DNA of 64,000 nt from Grimontia celer (GCF_900055185.1 NZ_FIZX01000001.1:1116001-1180000); one strand, 5' to 3'. Shown: positions 1 to 9,125, numbered from the stretch's first letter. Translations and numbers: made by a program. Notes: a model not told the origin generated them from the sequence alone.

Positions 1-519
1 GTAAAAAAACAGCGCTTTGGAAATTCTGTTTCTAAAGAAATGACGGCCTGGGTGCAGCAGGGTCGTAGTATGGGCAAACACGCCAACATTAAAGGCCAAA
101 TGCAACATATCGCGAGCGTTTATCATCACCACTTCCCGCAAGGTGATGAGCACAGTGCGATTACTAAAAGCCAGTTTGACGCCTTAGTAGCCACGCTCGA
201 AGGTGAGGATTGGATGATTCACATCGAATACGAGATCAACCGTAAGGTGCGTGTGATTTCAGACGGTCAGCATTCCTTTGCAGTTTGCAGTCTTGCTTTG
301 GACAAAAGCTTCAATGAAGAAGGCGAGCTGATAAAACCAATGAGCCTTTATGTTCGTGGTCCAGAGCCTTGGTTTATTGAAACTGTTCGCGAGCACGGCA
401 TGCTGATGACCAAAGTAACTGACTACAAATCCATCGTGAAATACCACGGTGAATACCAGATTTGGCCAAAGAACCAGGCAGACCGACTACTTGTGTTGCC
501 GGACAGCCTGAAGCCTTAA
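1..519 (+). CDS. Unrecognised conserved-looking protein, 5' end outside window
   Basis: The reading frame is open back to base 1 and the residues encoded before the first ATG (base 40) look like ordinary protein sequence (VKKQRFGNSVSKE). The true start therefore probably lies before the window, and the gene is listed as 5'-partial. At least 172 residues are visible. It is a soluble mixed alpha/beta protein with a His-rich stretch (YHHHFP) and no signal peptide or membrane segment. I do not recognise a family. It converges on the SDR gene that ends 12 bp downstream. Confidence 0.75.
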   Translation, partial: VKKQRFGNSVSKEMTAWVQQGRSMGKHANIKGQMQHIASVYHHHFPQGDEHSAITKSQFDALVATLEGEDWMIHIEYEINRKVRVISDGQHSFAVCSLALDKSFNEEGELIKPMSLYVRGPEPWFIETVREHGMLMTKVTDYKSIVKYHGEYQIWPKNQADRLLVLPDSLKP

Positions 520-530
520 AGGCTGGCAGG

Positions 531-1994
531 TTAAGTGTGGCGCGAAGGAAGAGTTTTCTTTGCGCCACTACTTTTTGCCAGGGCGAAAGCCATGCCTTTA
601 AAGATAAAAAGGTGAGCGGGCATCATCGCAAACCAATACAGCAGTCCGCTGAAACCCGCAGGGTGCCACCAGGCGCGGATATCCAACAAACGCGTTTCTC
701 CCAAGTCCTTCACCGTAAATTCCAGACGGCCTAATCCCGGCGCTTTCATTCCAAACAAAAGGGAAAGGTGTTTATTAGGAGCGCACTGGATAACTTTCCA
801 GCTATCGATATAGTCGCCGGTTTGAAGTGATTGCCTTTGCGGTCGGCGCTTTTTCAGCGCATTTCCACCAATTGCTGCATCCATGTAAGCCCGTATTTTC
901 CAGAGCCAGTTCCCGAAGAAATAGCCTTCATCACCGCCGACTTTCTGAATGCTCGTCCATAGAGCTTCGGCAGAAGCATCCGTTTCAACGGTAAAGCCAG
1001 CGTGTTTAGGGTAGTAACCATAGTTGCGATGCCATCTGGCAATGGCATCGGGATCGAAGCCCCAGATATCATTTTTGACGACATCACTTTCATTACTGAG
1101 CGCGGATTCAACGGCTTGTTCAAAACCAAGTTGAGGCTCAGGAATAAGAGTGCTGATGTCTTTTCCGGTAGGGAGCAAGTCATACATAAGTCCATCAATC
1201 AGTGAGCTGGCAATGGGTTTGGGGACGGTCGTAACAAGTGTTAACCACATTGAGGAAATCTTGGGTGTTAACAAAGGCATCTTAACAATAAAGATCCGCT
1301 TGTTGATAATGCGCGCAAATCGGCGCATTTGGTCTTCGTAGCTGATGATTTCTGGGCCGCTCACATCAAAAATCGGTGAGCCTTCGATGGGCAGTTCAAT
1401 GAGTTTAGTGAGGTAGCCAATCATGGTATCAAGCGCAACCGGGCTGGATTTGGAACGGACCCAGACTGGCGTGGTGATGACAGGAAGGTGGGAGACGATA
1501 TCCCGCATCACTTCGAACGCCGCGGAGCCACTGCCAATAATGATGCCAGCGCGCAGTTCAATAACCTGCTTTCCGCAATCGCGCAGGATATTCCCAGTGA
1601 CTTTTCTTGCGGCGAGGTGGGTGGAGCAGACGTTGCTCGGCTGCGTAGCACCCAGGTAGATAAGCCGAGACACATTACTTTTGGCTACCTGATTGGAAAC
1701 ATGCCGAGCCATGTTGAGCTCATGTTGATAGAAATCAGAACCTGATGCCATACCATGCACGAGATAAAATACCTCGGAAACGCTTTCTAGAATTGAGGAA
1801 AGATCGCCCTCATCCATAAGGTCTACTTCAGCGAGGGTGGCATGCGGGTGAGAATGCCAAGCGTGATGTTTTAGTGTCTCTAATGAGCGGCTGGTCGCGA
1901 TAACCTGATAGCCCAAGGCTAACAAGTTTGGCACTAAATGACTGCCCACATAGCCCGTTGCACCGATCACTAGAATCTTTTTACTGGGCGTCAT
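531..1994 (-). CDS. Atypical SDR / NAD(P)-binding protein with C-terminal DUF2867 domain
   Basis: 487 residues. The N-terminus carries the Rossmann nucleotide-binding motif GATGYVGSHL (residues 11-20), and the first ~290 residues read as an extended/atypical short-chain dehydrogenase (epimerase-like, YbjT-type). The C-terminal ~150 residues, containing GYFFGNWLWKIRAYMD and DIRAWWHPAGFSGLLYWF, match the DUF2867 domain often fused to such SDRs. The substrate is unknown. Family members are usually annotated only as NAD(P)H-binding or nucleoside-diphosphate-sugar epimerase-like. It is monocistronic on the minus strand. The 395-bp gap to the next gene holds its promoter, divergent from the ABC transporter genes. 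Confidence 0.85.
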   Translation of the reverse strand: MTPSKKILVIGATGYVGSHLVPNLLALGYQVIATSRSLETLKHHAWHSHPHATLAEVDLMDEGDLSSILESVSEVFYLVHGMASGSDFYQHELNMARHVSNQVAKSNVSRLIYLGATQPSNVCSTHLAARKVTGNILRDCGKQVIELRAGIIIGSGSAAFEVMRDIVSHLPVITTPVWVRSKSSPVALDTMIGYLTKLIELPIEGSPIFDVSGPEIISYEDQMRRFARIINKRIFIVKMPLLTPKISSMWLTLVTTVPKPIASSLIDGLMYDLLPTGKDISTLIPEPQLGFEQAVESALSNESDVVKNDIWGFDPDAIARWHRNYGYYPKHAGFTVETDASAEALWTSIQKVGGDEGYFFGNWLWKIRAYMDAAIGGNALKKRRPQRQSLQTGDYIDSWKVIQCAPNKHLSLLFGMKAPGLGRLEFTVKDLGETRLLDIRAWWHPAGFSGLLYWFAMMPAHLFIFKGMAFALAKSSGAKKTLPSRHT

Positions 1995-2389
1995 ACTTTG
2001 AATCTCATCGCAAACTACTTCATTCCTATTGAGCGATCTCTGCGAGAGAGTTGCTCGTATTCTTTGTCATTGTCACAGATCTTCATCGCATTGAGCTTAT
2101 TGAGAAATAAGACAATTTAGAAACCAAAAGCGTGACTGTCCGTTGTCAGCACTGTGTCAAGGAATCAAGGCTATCTGAAAAAAAGCGAAAAAACTGTGAT
2201 TTACCGTGCCTTTAAAGCTGGATATTGATTGCATGAATTGATGGTTAAATAGGCGATTGTGATTAATTGTCAAAATGTGCTGTGGATTCAAACACCTTTC
2301 TTGACGCAGAAGATTGCGGTAAATTGCTTCACCTATCACAAAATCGCGCGACCTTTTTCGACGCTCGTTGGAAAAACCAAGGGGAAAAA
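1995..2389. other. Intergenic, divergent promoter region
   Basis: 395 bp between the divergent SDR gene and the attE-like ATPase gene. It is AT-rich. A plus-strand frame is open from base 2267 into the ATPase, but those extra residues do not resemble an ABC ATPase N-terminus, so I treat the stretch as non-coding. I see no strong consensus promoter or operator. Confidence 0.5.
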
Positions 2390-3061
2390 ATGCTAGAGCT
2401 GGTTGGACTTTGCAAAGGCTATCTTGATGGAGGGGAATTCCATCCAGTTTTGCAAGGCGCAGAGCTATCCTTGGCTAAGCATGACCAAGTGGCGTTGATG
2501 GGGGAGAGTGGTTCAGGCAAAAGTACGCTGCTCAACCTGATTGGTGGCCTGGATAATCCCGATTCGGGTGAGATCATTGTTGCCGGTACGCCTATCCATG
2601 ACTTGAAAGAGCGGGATCGAACGCGTTTTCGCCGCCACAACATCGGCATGGTCTTCCAGCAATTCAACCTTCTCCCAACGCTCACTATTGCAGACAACAT
2701 CCGTTTTTGCCGCCAACTGAAAGGGCTTCATGATGATGATGGCTTGTGGCGACAAATCCTCTCCGCTCTTGATTTGATGCCACTGCTGGGTAGGTATCCA
2801 GAGGAAGTGTCAGGTGGGCAGCAACAGCGCGCGGCAATTGCCCGCTCTCTTTATATGGAACCAAAGATCTTGCTAGCCGACGAACCTACGGGCAGCTTGG
2901 ATGAACGCAATGCTGATGCGGTAATGCGACTTCTGACGACACTGACCAATTCGCTCGATTGCACTTTGCTTGTTGTCACGCACAGTGAAAAAGTGGCGGA
3001 CTACCTCGGTCATCGTGTCACGCTACAAGGGGGCGTTCTAAATGTACGTACCCGTAGCTAA
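2390..3061 (+). CDS. attE: ABC transporter ATP-binding protein (AttE / LolD-MacB type)
   Basis: 223 residues. Start chosen at ATG 2390, preceded by AAGGGG, giving the expected N-terminus MLELVGLCKGY. Walker A is GESGSGKST, the Q-loop is in VFQQFNLLPT, the signature is VSGGQQQRAAIARSL, and Walker B is ILLADEPTGSLDE followed by a switch His (VVTHS). This is the short ATPase type that partners MacB/FtsX-like permeases and drives extraction or export of lipids and lipoproteins rather than import. It overlaps the permease gene by 20 bp and belongs to one operon with the permease and an AttH-like protein, matching the AttEFGH arrangement. The transported substrate is unknown. Confidence 0.85.
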   Translation: MLELVGLCKGYLDGGEFHPVLQGAELSLAKHDQVALMGESGSGKSTLLNLIGGLDNPDSGEIIVAGTPIHDLKERDRTRFRRHNIGMVFQQFNLLPTLTIADNIRFCRQLKGLHDDDGLWRQILSALDLMPLLGRYPEEVSGGQQQRAAIARSLYMEPKILLADEPTGSLDERNADAVMRLLTTLTNSLDCTLLVVTHSEKVADYLGHRVTLQGGVLNVRTRS

Positions 3062-5501
3062 AGCGCTATTCGGGCACTACCGCCGACATCCGTTTCAGGT
3101 TCTTCTTGTCTGGCTGGGATTAACACTCGGCGTGGCCTTGTTGGTCGGCGTTATGTCGATCAATCAACATGCGCAGGACAGCTATCAAAAAGGCGCTAGC
3201 TTATTTACCAATCCGTTTCCTTATGTGCTGCATCACCGCGAGCGCGGCAAACGTATTGATGAACCTCTCTACATCTCTATGCGGCGGGCAGGGTTTAATC
3301 AGTGCGTGCCAGTAGATATTTACCGAACCTCGACACAGGATGGACACGACATTCAACTGATGGGTGTTGATACCGTTGCGATGTTCGCCTTTAACGTTGC
3401 CAACCCGGATTCTGCTGCGGCAAAACAGCCCTTACGGGATGGATTTTCTACCCAGTGGGTCAGCACAGAACTTGCGAGTCACCTTGGATGGGTTGATGGA
3501 CAAAAAATCCGCCTCCAAGATGGCAGGGAAATTGGTCCAATCAAATTGGTTGAGGGCGGTCAGATTGGCTCAGGTACCCGTATTTTCGGCGACATGTCGG
3601 TAATTCGTGGTTTGTCAGATCATGACGGTTTCAAACTGATCTATTGTGGTGCGATGGACAAAGCTGAGAGAGACGCGTTGCGTGACGTTCTTCCATCAAC
3701 TATCACACTATCCCGAACCGAAACAGCACAGCTGGGTCCTTTAACCCGCGCTTTCCACCTAAACCTGTTTGCCATGGGTTTGCTGGCTTTCGTTGTGGGT
3801 CTGTTCATTTTCTATCAGGCGATTTCCCTTTCAATGGCGCAACGCCAGCCGCTGGTCGGCTTGATGCGGGAATTAGGCGTTGGACGAAAATCGTTGGCTT
3901 GGGTTGTTAGCCTGGAAATGCTGGTTTGGCTCTTTATGGGTTTGATTGGCGGTAACATTGCAGGGCTAGTACTGGCGCAAAAACTCATGCCGACCGTAGC
4001 AACAACGCTGAGTGATCTTTATGGCGCCAACGTCGATCTTACCTTGCATTGGCAGTGGGAGTGGGGATTCTACAGCTTCCTTTTAGGCGTATGCGGTTTT
4101 GCTTTGGCATCAGGCTGGCCTTTGTACCGATTGCTGACAACGCCACCTGCGCGGTTATCAAAACGCATGTCACTTGTTAGCTTCTCTGGACGAGAATTCA
4201 GTTGGCAGGCCATCGTTGCGTCAATCTTAATTGTTATCGCGCTGTTGGTTTACAGTGCGCCCCAGAGCCAGGCTCAGGGTTTTACACTTATTGCGCTTAT
4301 CCTTATCAGCGGTGGTTTATTGCTGCCATTTATGATGTGGAAATGCTTTCTGCTGCTTTCCGATAAAATCAAAATAGCGCGCCTTCGTTGGTTCTTATCC
4401 GATGCATCCGCGAGCCTGAGCTATCGTGGTATAGCGGCCATGGCATTTATGATGGCTATTGCTACGAACATTGGCATGGAAACCATGGTGGGTAGCTTTA
4501 GGACTACAACGGAAAGTTGGTTACAACAAAGACTCGCGGCAGACATCTATGTGAAGCCGGAAAAAGAAGTTGCCCAACAGCTTTCAGATTGGCTAGAAAA
4601 TCAGGAAGAGGTGAAACGCAGTCTGGTCCAATGGCGACATGAAATAGACACCGCTCAGGGCATTGTTGAAATTCACAGTATTGGTACCAGCGCTGAAGAG
4701 CGTGAAGCTTTGGCGATTAAAGTGGCTGCGCCAGACTATTGGAACCATCTTCACCAAGGTAAATCCATGATGCTGAGCGAGTCTCTTGCGCTTAAATTTG
4801 ACGCGCAGCCGGGAGACAGCATTTCACTGCCAGCACCTCTTGGAGATGGCTGGAAAGTCGCTGGCATTTACTTTGACTACGGCAACCCCTACAGTCAGGT
4901 CATCATTTCTAATCGCTCGTCATTAATTCCCTGGATTCAAGACTCAGGGCGGGTTGGCGTGGCGGCACTCTTTAATCAAGATGCGGATGAAAGCGTTCTG
5001 GTTGATCAGATGCGTAAGCAGTTTAACCTGCAGGAGACGCAGGTCAGCAATCAAAGAGATATTCTAGCAACGGCAATGCGTATCTTTGATCGCACATTCC
5101 TCGTCACAGACACACTTTGTACCCTAACTTTGATCATTGCGATTTGCGGGCTGTTTTTCTCGACGCTAGCAACGGAGTTATCTCGTCAACGTCAATACGC
5201 ATTGCTCCGCTATATGGGAATATCTGGCAGAGAGCTGGCTTTCTTAGGTGGCGGTCAGCTAATGCTGATTGGCTTATTCTCCGCGCTCTTTGCCTTGCCA
5301 CTTGGTCTTATCATTGCCGAAGTCTTGATCAACATTGTGCTGAAATATTCGTTTGGCTGGACGATGTCGGTGTCCTATTTCCCGACCAGTTATCTCATCA
5401 CCTTGGGTGGCTCTTTGCTCACGTTGCTATTGGCAGGGTGTTGGCCTGTGTGGCGTTTGATTAAACGCTCAGCAATTCTCTCCTTGCGGGAAGCTCAGTA
5501 A
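3042..5501 (+). CDS. ABC transporter permease, FtsX-like, two halves fused (AttF-AttG type)
   Basis: 819 residues. One membrane segment near residues 18-38 is followed by a large periplasmic region. Three segments lie around 240-360, then more from about 390 onward, a second periplasmic region (about 490-680) and three closing segments (about 685-800). This is two FtsX/MacB-like permease units in one chain, as in LolC/E-type heterodimers fused head to tail. It overlaps the upstream ATPase gene by 20 bp, and its stop codon shares one base with the next start (TAATG), so translation of the three genes is coupled. The AttFG assignment rests on the downstream AttH-like partner. Confidence 0.82.
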   Translation: MYVPVAKALFGHYRRHPFQVLLVWLGLTLGVALLVGVMSINQHAQDSYQKGASLFTNPFPYVLHHRERGKRIDEPLYISMRRAGFNQCVPVDIYRTSTQDGHDIQLMGVDTVAMFAFNVANPDSAAAKQPLRDGFSTQWVSTELASHLGWVDGQKIRLQDGREIGPIKLVEGGQIGSGTRIFGDMSVIRGLSDHDGFKLIYCGAMDKAERDALRDVLPSTITLSRTETAQLGPLTRAFHLNLFAMGLLAFVVGLFIFYQAISLSMAQRQPLVGLMRELGVGRKSLAWVVSLEMLVWLFMGLIGGNIAGLVLAQKLMPTVATTLSDLYGANVDLTLHWQWEWGFYSFLLGVCGFALASGWPLYRLLTTPPARLSKRMSLVSFSGREFSWQAIVASILIVIALLVYSAPQSQAQGFTLIALILISGGLLLPFMMWKCFLLLSDKIKIARLRWFLSDASASLSYRGIAAMAFMMAIATNIGMETMVGSFRTTTESWLQQRLAADIYVKPEKEVAQQLSDWLENQEEVKRSLVQWRHEIDTAQGIVEIHSIGTSAEEREALAIKVAAPDYWNHLHQGKSMMLSESLALKFDAQPGDSISLPAPLGDGWKVAGIYFDYGNPYSQVIISNRSSLIPWIQDSGRVGVAALFNQDADESVLVDQMRKQFNLQETQVSNQRDILATAMRIFDRTFLVTDTLCTLTLIIAICGLFFSTLATELSRQRQYALLRYMGISGRELAFLGGGQLMLIGLFSALFALPLGLIIAEVLINIVLKYSFGWTMSVSYFPTSYLITLGGSLLTLLLAGCWPVWRLIKRSAILSLREAQ

Positions 5502-6616
5502 TGCGCGACATGAAACCACAACCCTTTATGCTGACAGTCATTGGCTGGAGCTTCGCCGTTTTGCTGTGTCTACTGGCGCTGTTTGGTTCCGTGCTTTTGA
5601 AAGACGATCCGCCGAATAGAAGCGCAGTTGCAGCTTTAGTCGCAGCCAATGCCGATGAGTTTGCGAAAGTTGTTCCCGGAACAGATATTCAGTTTCCAAT
5701 AGATTACGGGTCACATGACGACTTTCGTCAGGAGTGGTGGTATGTCACCGGCAATCTTCAGGATGAATCCGGAAACCAATATGGCATACAGTGGACATTG
5801 TTCCGTTCAGCGCTTTCCCCAGCAATGGGAGAAGGCTGGGAAAACAATCAGATATTTATGGCACATGCTGTCGTGACCAGCAAAGAAGGCGTTTATTCTG
5901 CTGAACGCTTTTCACGAGGTGGTATTGGACAAGCGGGTGTTGCTGATAAGCCATTCAACGTATGGCTTGATAACTGGCAGTGGCGTGGAAAAGGCGATAA
6001 GCCATTTCCTGCAAAACTCCAAGCCGCGGACAAAGATTTCTCGTTTAAATTGGCAATGTCCCAGACCCTGCCGGAGATCCTTCAAGGCGACAATGGGTAC
6101 AGCCAAAAACATGCAGAAAAAGGTGTTGCTTCTTACTACTTCAGCGTTCCTGCAGTCGCGATGGAAGGAGTGCTCGAATTAGGCGGTAAATCTGTTAAGG
6201 TTTCCGGAAAAGGCTGGGTTGACCGTGAATGGAGTACTGAGGCACTGAGCGAAGATCAGTTAGGCTGGGATTGGTTTTCTATCCACCTTGATGACGGACG
6301 ATCATTAATGGTGGTCCAGGTTCGAGGGGAGCAAGCGCCTTATCGCTTCGGATCAATCACCAGTTCAACAGGACTCTCTACAACGCTTAATAACAGTGAC
6401 ATCGACTTGGTACCTATTGCATTTGCCAAAATGCCTACAGGACGTCATTTACCCATCAAATGGCAGGTCAAAGTTCCTTCGCATGATATTCTGTTGACCA
6501 CTAAACCCGTTCATGAACAGAACTGGTTGCCGTTTACTTTTCCTTATTGGGAAGGGCCAATTTTGATCAATGGTTCTGCTAGTGGCATAGGATTTATGGA
6601 AGCAACCGGTTATTAG
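5501..6616 (+). CDS. attH: AttH / CrtC-like lipocalin-domain protein
   Basis: 371 residues. An N-terminal signal anchor (residues 9-33) is followed by a periplasmic domain with the EWWYVTG motif (78-84) characteristic of the AttH/CrtC (hydroxyneurosporene synthase-like) fold. A second conserved block, GWVDREWST, lies near residue 240. No carotenoid genes are nearby, so a hydratase role is unlikely. In AttEFGH clusters this protein is the secreted or anchored partner of the transporter and probably binds a hydrophobic ligand. ATG 5501 overlaps the permease stop codon; ATG 5510 is an alternative. A stem-loop without a T-tract (6662-6688) lies downstream. Confidence 0.82.
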   Translation: MRDMKPQPFMLTVIGWSFAVLLCLLALFGSVLLKDDPPNRSAVAALVAANADEFAKVVPGTDIQFPIDYGSHDDFRQEWWYVTGNLQDESGNQYGIQWTLFRSALSPAMGEGWENNQIFMAHAVVTSKEGVYSAERFSRGGIGQAGVADKPFNVWLDNWQWRGKGDKPFPAKLQAADKDFSFKLAMSQTLPEILQGDNGYSQKHAEKGVASYYFSVPAVAMEGVLELGGKSVKVSGKGWVDREWSTEALSEDQLGWDWFSIHLDDGRSLMVVQVRGEQAPYRFGSITSSTGLSTTLNNSDIDLVPIAFAKMPTGRHLPIKWQVKVPSHDILLTTKPVHEQNWLPFTFPYWEGPILINGSASGIGFMEATGY

Positions 6617-6798
6617 TTCCTAGCGGTTATCTACTTCACTATTCATCACGATGCTGTACAAGTTCTGAATCACCACAGTGATTTGAACTCCCGTGTATTG
6701 TTCTCTTTCCCCTCAAAGTCTATGGTTAATATGACTATTAACATAATTGCAACCTGTTGAGTTTGCTCGATAGGTTCGCGAACGCGAGGCGAGCGCAT

Positions 6799-7668
6799 AT
6801 GTTCCCCATCATTTTGGGTACAGCCAAGTTCGGTACATACACCAGTCGTGAAGAGAGCTTTTCGGTTCTTGATGGTTATCTGGAAATGGGGGGAAGGCGT
6901 CTGGACACCGCAAATAATTACGCTGTCTGGCACCCCGATGGAAAAGGTGGTGAAAGTGAAACGGTGATCGGAGAGTGGCTAAAATCCAAAAACCGTAATG
7001 ATGTTGAAATCATGACAAAAATCGGTGCCCAGTCGGTGGACGGTTTCACTTATGATAAGCTGGATGGACTCTCGCCAAGCAATATTATGCAATCAATCGA
7101 TGATTGCTTATCTCGCCTTCAAACTGACTACATTGATGTTCTCTACGCCCACGTTGATGATGAAAACACGCCGCTGATTGAAACCTGGAAAACGATGTCA
7201 TCGCTTGTCGAACAGGGGACAGTCAAGGCGCTTGGCATTTCGAACTTTAAAGAGCCCCGAGTGTTGGAACTGCTCGACGTGATTAATCAAAACAGCCTTG
7301 AGCCATTCAAATACGTTCAGTATCGCTATACCTTGTTGTCTCCCAACATCGACGCCAAGTTTAGCCCGCAGATAGTGATGAATGAACACTTGTTCGGTGT
7401 GTTGAAGCACCTCGAATGTAAACCCGAAATCATTGGATACAGCCCTTTACTTGACGGCTGCTACGAGGTTTCTCCCGACGAACTGCCCAATGAATATGAT
7501 AACTTGCTTAACGCTATCATGGTTGAAGAGCTACAAATGCAGGCAGAGGAGAGCGAAACGACAACCTCAGCTTTAGTGTTAAAAACCATTTCAGATTATG
7601 GCGTCACGCCCGTGACAGCCGCGTCCTCCATTGAACGCCTAAAAGATAACCTCAAACTTTTGATTTGA
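6799..7668 (+). CDS. Aldo/keto reductase
   Basis: 289 residues from ATG 6799, preceded by GAGG; a TTG at 6757 would add 14 unlikely residues. It is an (alpha/beta)8-barrel NADPH-dependent oxidoreductase of the AKR superfamily. The catalytic tetrad is visible: Asp in RRLDTANNY, Tyr in the same motif, Lys in IMTKIG, and His in DVLYAHVDD. GISNF and PVTAASS correspond to the conserved barrel and cofactor-binding segments. The substrate cannot be deduced. It appears monocistronic, with a 182-bp upstream gap. Confidence 0.85.
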   Translation: MFPIILGTAKFGTYTSREESFSVLDGYLEMGGRRLDTANNYAVWHPDGKGGESETVIGEWLKSKNRNDVEIMTKIGAQSVDGFTYDKLDGLSPSNIMQSIDDCLSRLQTDYIDVLYAHVDDENTPLIETWKTMSSLVEQGTVKALGISNFKEPRVLELLDVINQNSLEPFKYVQYRYTLLSPNIDAKFSPQIVMNEHLFGVLKHLECKPEIIGYSPLLDGCYEVSPDELPNEYDNLLNAIMVEELQMQAEESETTTSALVLKTISDYGVTPVTAASSIERLKDNLKLLI

Positions 7669-7743
7669 ACCAAATCGCAATATGTCTTCACTATCCAGTC
7701 TGTGCTAATGTGTTGGAAGTGTTAAGTTTTGGGATTGAAACAG

Positions 7744-8067
7744 ATGATGAAAAAGTTACTTGTGGCTTCTGGCGTTTTTCTGCTCGCAGCTTGTTCGTCT
7801 GCACCGGATCCTATGGACGAACGTATCGATGCGGCTATCAAGCTTTGTCAAAGCGACAGTGCCAAAGCCTATTCCCATACGGTTGATGGACTTCGTGTGA
7901 TGTGTGATAGCGGTAGTTCATACATTATCCGTGGTGACATTTCTCTGGAACAAATATTCGAGATGGACAGGGTATATTGCTCTAGCATGGGCATCCGCGA
8001 CTTCATCTCAAGTAAGAGCGGCGAAATTAAGCTCGCCTGCAATGATGGCTCTAACTACGTTTTATAA
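7744..8067 (+). CDS. Small lipoprotein with two C-x18/19-C modules
   Basis: 107 residues from ATG 7744 (a TTG at 7729 is in frame). A type II signal peptide ends in LLAAC, so Cys17 would be lipidated. The mature part holds two similar units. The first runs from C35 to C54 with 18 residues between, ending CDSGSSY. The second runs from C79 to C99 with 19 between, ending CNDGSNY. Paired cysteines in a periplasmic or outer-membrane lipoprotein suggest one disulfide per unit. The next gene encodes one more copy of the same unit. I know no named family or function. Confidence 0.75.
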   Translation: MMKKLLVASGVFLLAACSSAPDPMDERIDAAIKLCQSDSAKAYSHTVDGLRVMCDSGSSYIIRGDISLEQIFEMDRVYCSSMGIRDFISSKSGEIKLACNDGSNYVL

Positions 8068-8079
8068 AGGCAGATGACA

Positions 8080-8316
8080 ATGAAAAAAGTACTGATTTCT
8101 CTCACCGCAGCGGCTTTGATGGCGGGTTGCTCTTCAATTGAAACGGCGGAGTCAATGCCAAACCCAGATCAGCGTGTGGTTGATAGCCGTTTGAACATTT
8201 CTTCTGACTTGAACGCGACATATTGTGAAGGTAAAGGCTTTGAGAAGTACATGGAGCGTGAAAAGTACTACACGTTTACCTGTAAAGACGGTGCCTTCTT
8301 CAATATTGCGAAGTAA
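8080..8316 (+). CDS. Small lipoprotein with one C-x18-C module
   Basis: 78 residues from ATG 8080, chosen because AAAGG sits 9-10 bases upstream; ATG 8074 would put it too close. A lipoprotein signal ends in LMAGC (Cys17). The C-terminal unit runs from C49 to C68 with 18 residues between and ends CKDGAFF, the same pattern as the two units of the preceding lipoprotein. It is 12 bp downstream of that gene and shares its transcript, which ends at the terminator at 8344. Function unknown. Confidence 0.75.
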   Translation: MKKVLISLTAAALMAGCSSIETAESMPNPDQRVVDSRLNISSDLNATYCEGKGFEKYMEREKYYTFTCKDGAFFNIAK

Positions 8317-8343
8317 AAAGCCAATTTTGGGTAAGGTTTTGTG

Positions 8344-8371
8344 AAGCGCAGGGGTATCCCGGCGCTTTTTT
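8344..8371 (+). terminator. Intrinsic terminator of the lipoprotein pair
   Basis: The stem AAGCGC / GCGCTT encloses a second GGGG / CCC pairing and is followed by a run of T. Confidence 0.8.
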
Positions 8372-8379
8372 GTTGAAAT

Positions 8380-8500
8380 GAATAAAAATCTCCATTTTTT
8401 CCATTAATATTAGGAATTTATCACTTTTATTTTTTGTCTTTTTGATGGGTTTTTTGGGGCTTCTGAAACAGGTAAATACCTTTTTATCTCTACTTTTTCA
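8380..8500. other. AT-rich spacer
   Basis: A T-rich stretch between the lipoprotein terminator and the recombinase remnant. It could be one side of a former attachment site, but I found no direct repeat that would define one. Confidence 0.3.
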
Positions 8501-8783
8501 CTACTTTGGTGAGGCGCAATAAAAAGTTCCCTCCAAAATTCCTCCAAAACGATAGTGATGATCCGGTGGTATTGTCCCTTCATCCCTAGAAACGGGTTTT
8601 GGGTAACAACGTCTCAGTTTCGAAGGTGCTTTGACATAGACATATTCACTTCCACGTTCATCATGGTACTTGTCCGTCATTTTCCGGCTTTTATGCCCCC
8701 AGCAATACCTGCGTGTCATAACCGATGGCTACGGGAAATACATTCCATGTATCACCAAATTCATCCGGCAAAGGTATTGGCTT
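8501..8783 (-). pseudogene. Tyrosine recombinase (phage-type integrase) C-terminal remnant, frameshifted
   Basis: Read on the minus strand, GHKSRKMTDKYHDERGSEY is the classic C-terminal motif of phage-type tyrosine recombinases, including the nucleophilic Tyr. Just upstream, in a different frame, is GYDTQVLLG, which normally runs straight into GHKS. The two are joined by removing one base from a run of five G near 8700-8704, so a single-base insertion has broken the gene. The upstream frame stays open only to about base 8860 and lacks the expected catalytic Arg/His-x-x-Arg blocks. The left end is extended by unrelated residues to the stop at 8501. The gene is a dead fragment of an integrated element. 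The right boundary is approximate. Confidence 0.6.
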
Positions 8784-9110
8784 ACGCCGTTCCCCCGGAG
8801 CGCCAAAACCACTGATGGATTGCTTTATGACGACGATATCAGCGTGTGCTCAGGGAGAAGACTTGTCATTCGATCTCCCCGCTGCGGTAACACTGAGGCA
8901 GGTCATGTGTGGAGCGAGGGTGTACGTGCCCCAGACGCCAAACCCGATTATCCCCTGGTACTGGGGCGCGAAACCGGCCCGATATTCTCGCGAGGGAGTA
9001 CGGGATATCCTGGCGGCATGTGATGAATATTGTGAGGGTCTAATTTTCTTTACAGAGTGTTTGGCAGATTAGTCTTTAAGAGATAGGGTATTAATATGAT
9101 GATTAATGCT
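8784..9110. other. GC-rich stretch of probable foreign origin, no supported gene
   Basis: Base composition rises sharply here (about 63% G+C in 8881-8940), unlike the flanks. A plus-strand frame (8725-9072, 115 codons) is open, but it has no ribosome binding site, follows a stop almost directly and overlaps the recombinase remnant on the other strand. I treat the stretch as debris of the same element. Confidence 0.35.
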
Positions 9111-9125
9111 TAAAGGAGTAAGCCT

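Noticed and set aside
2267-2389. N-terminal extension of the attE-like ATPase
   Set aside because: The extra 41 residues are unlike any ABC ATPase and a good ribosome binding site sits before ATG 2390.
8725-9072. 115-codon plus-strand frame
   Set aside because: It has no ribosome binding site, starts one codon after a stop and overlaps the recombinase remnant on the other strand; the open frame is explained by high G+C.
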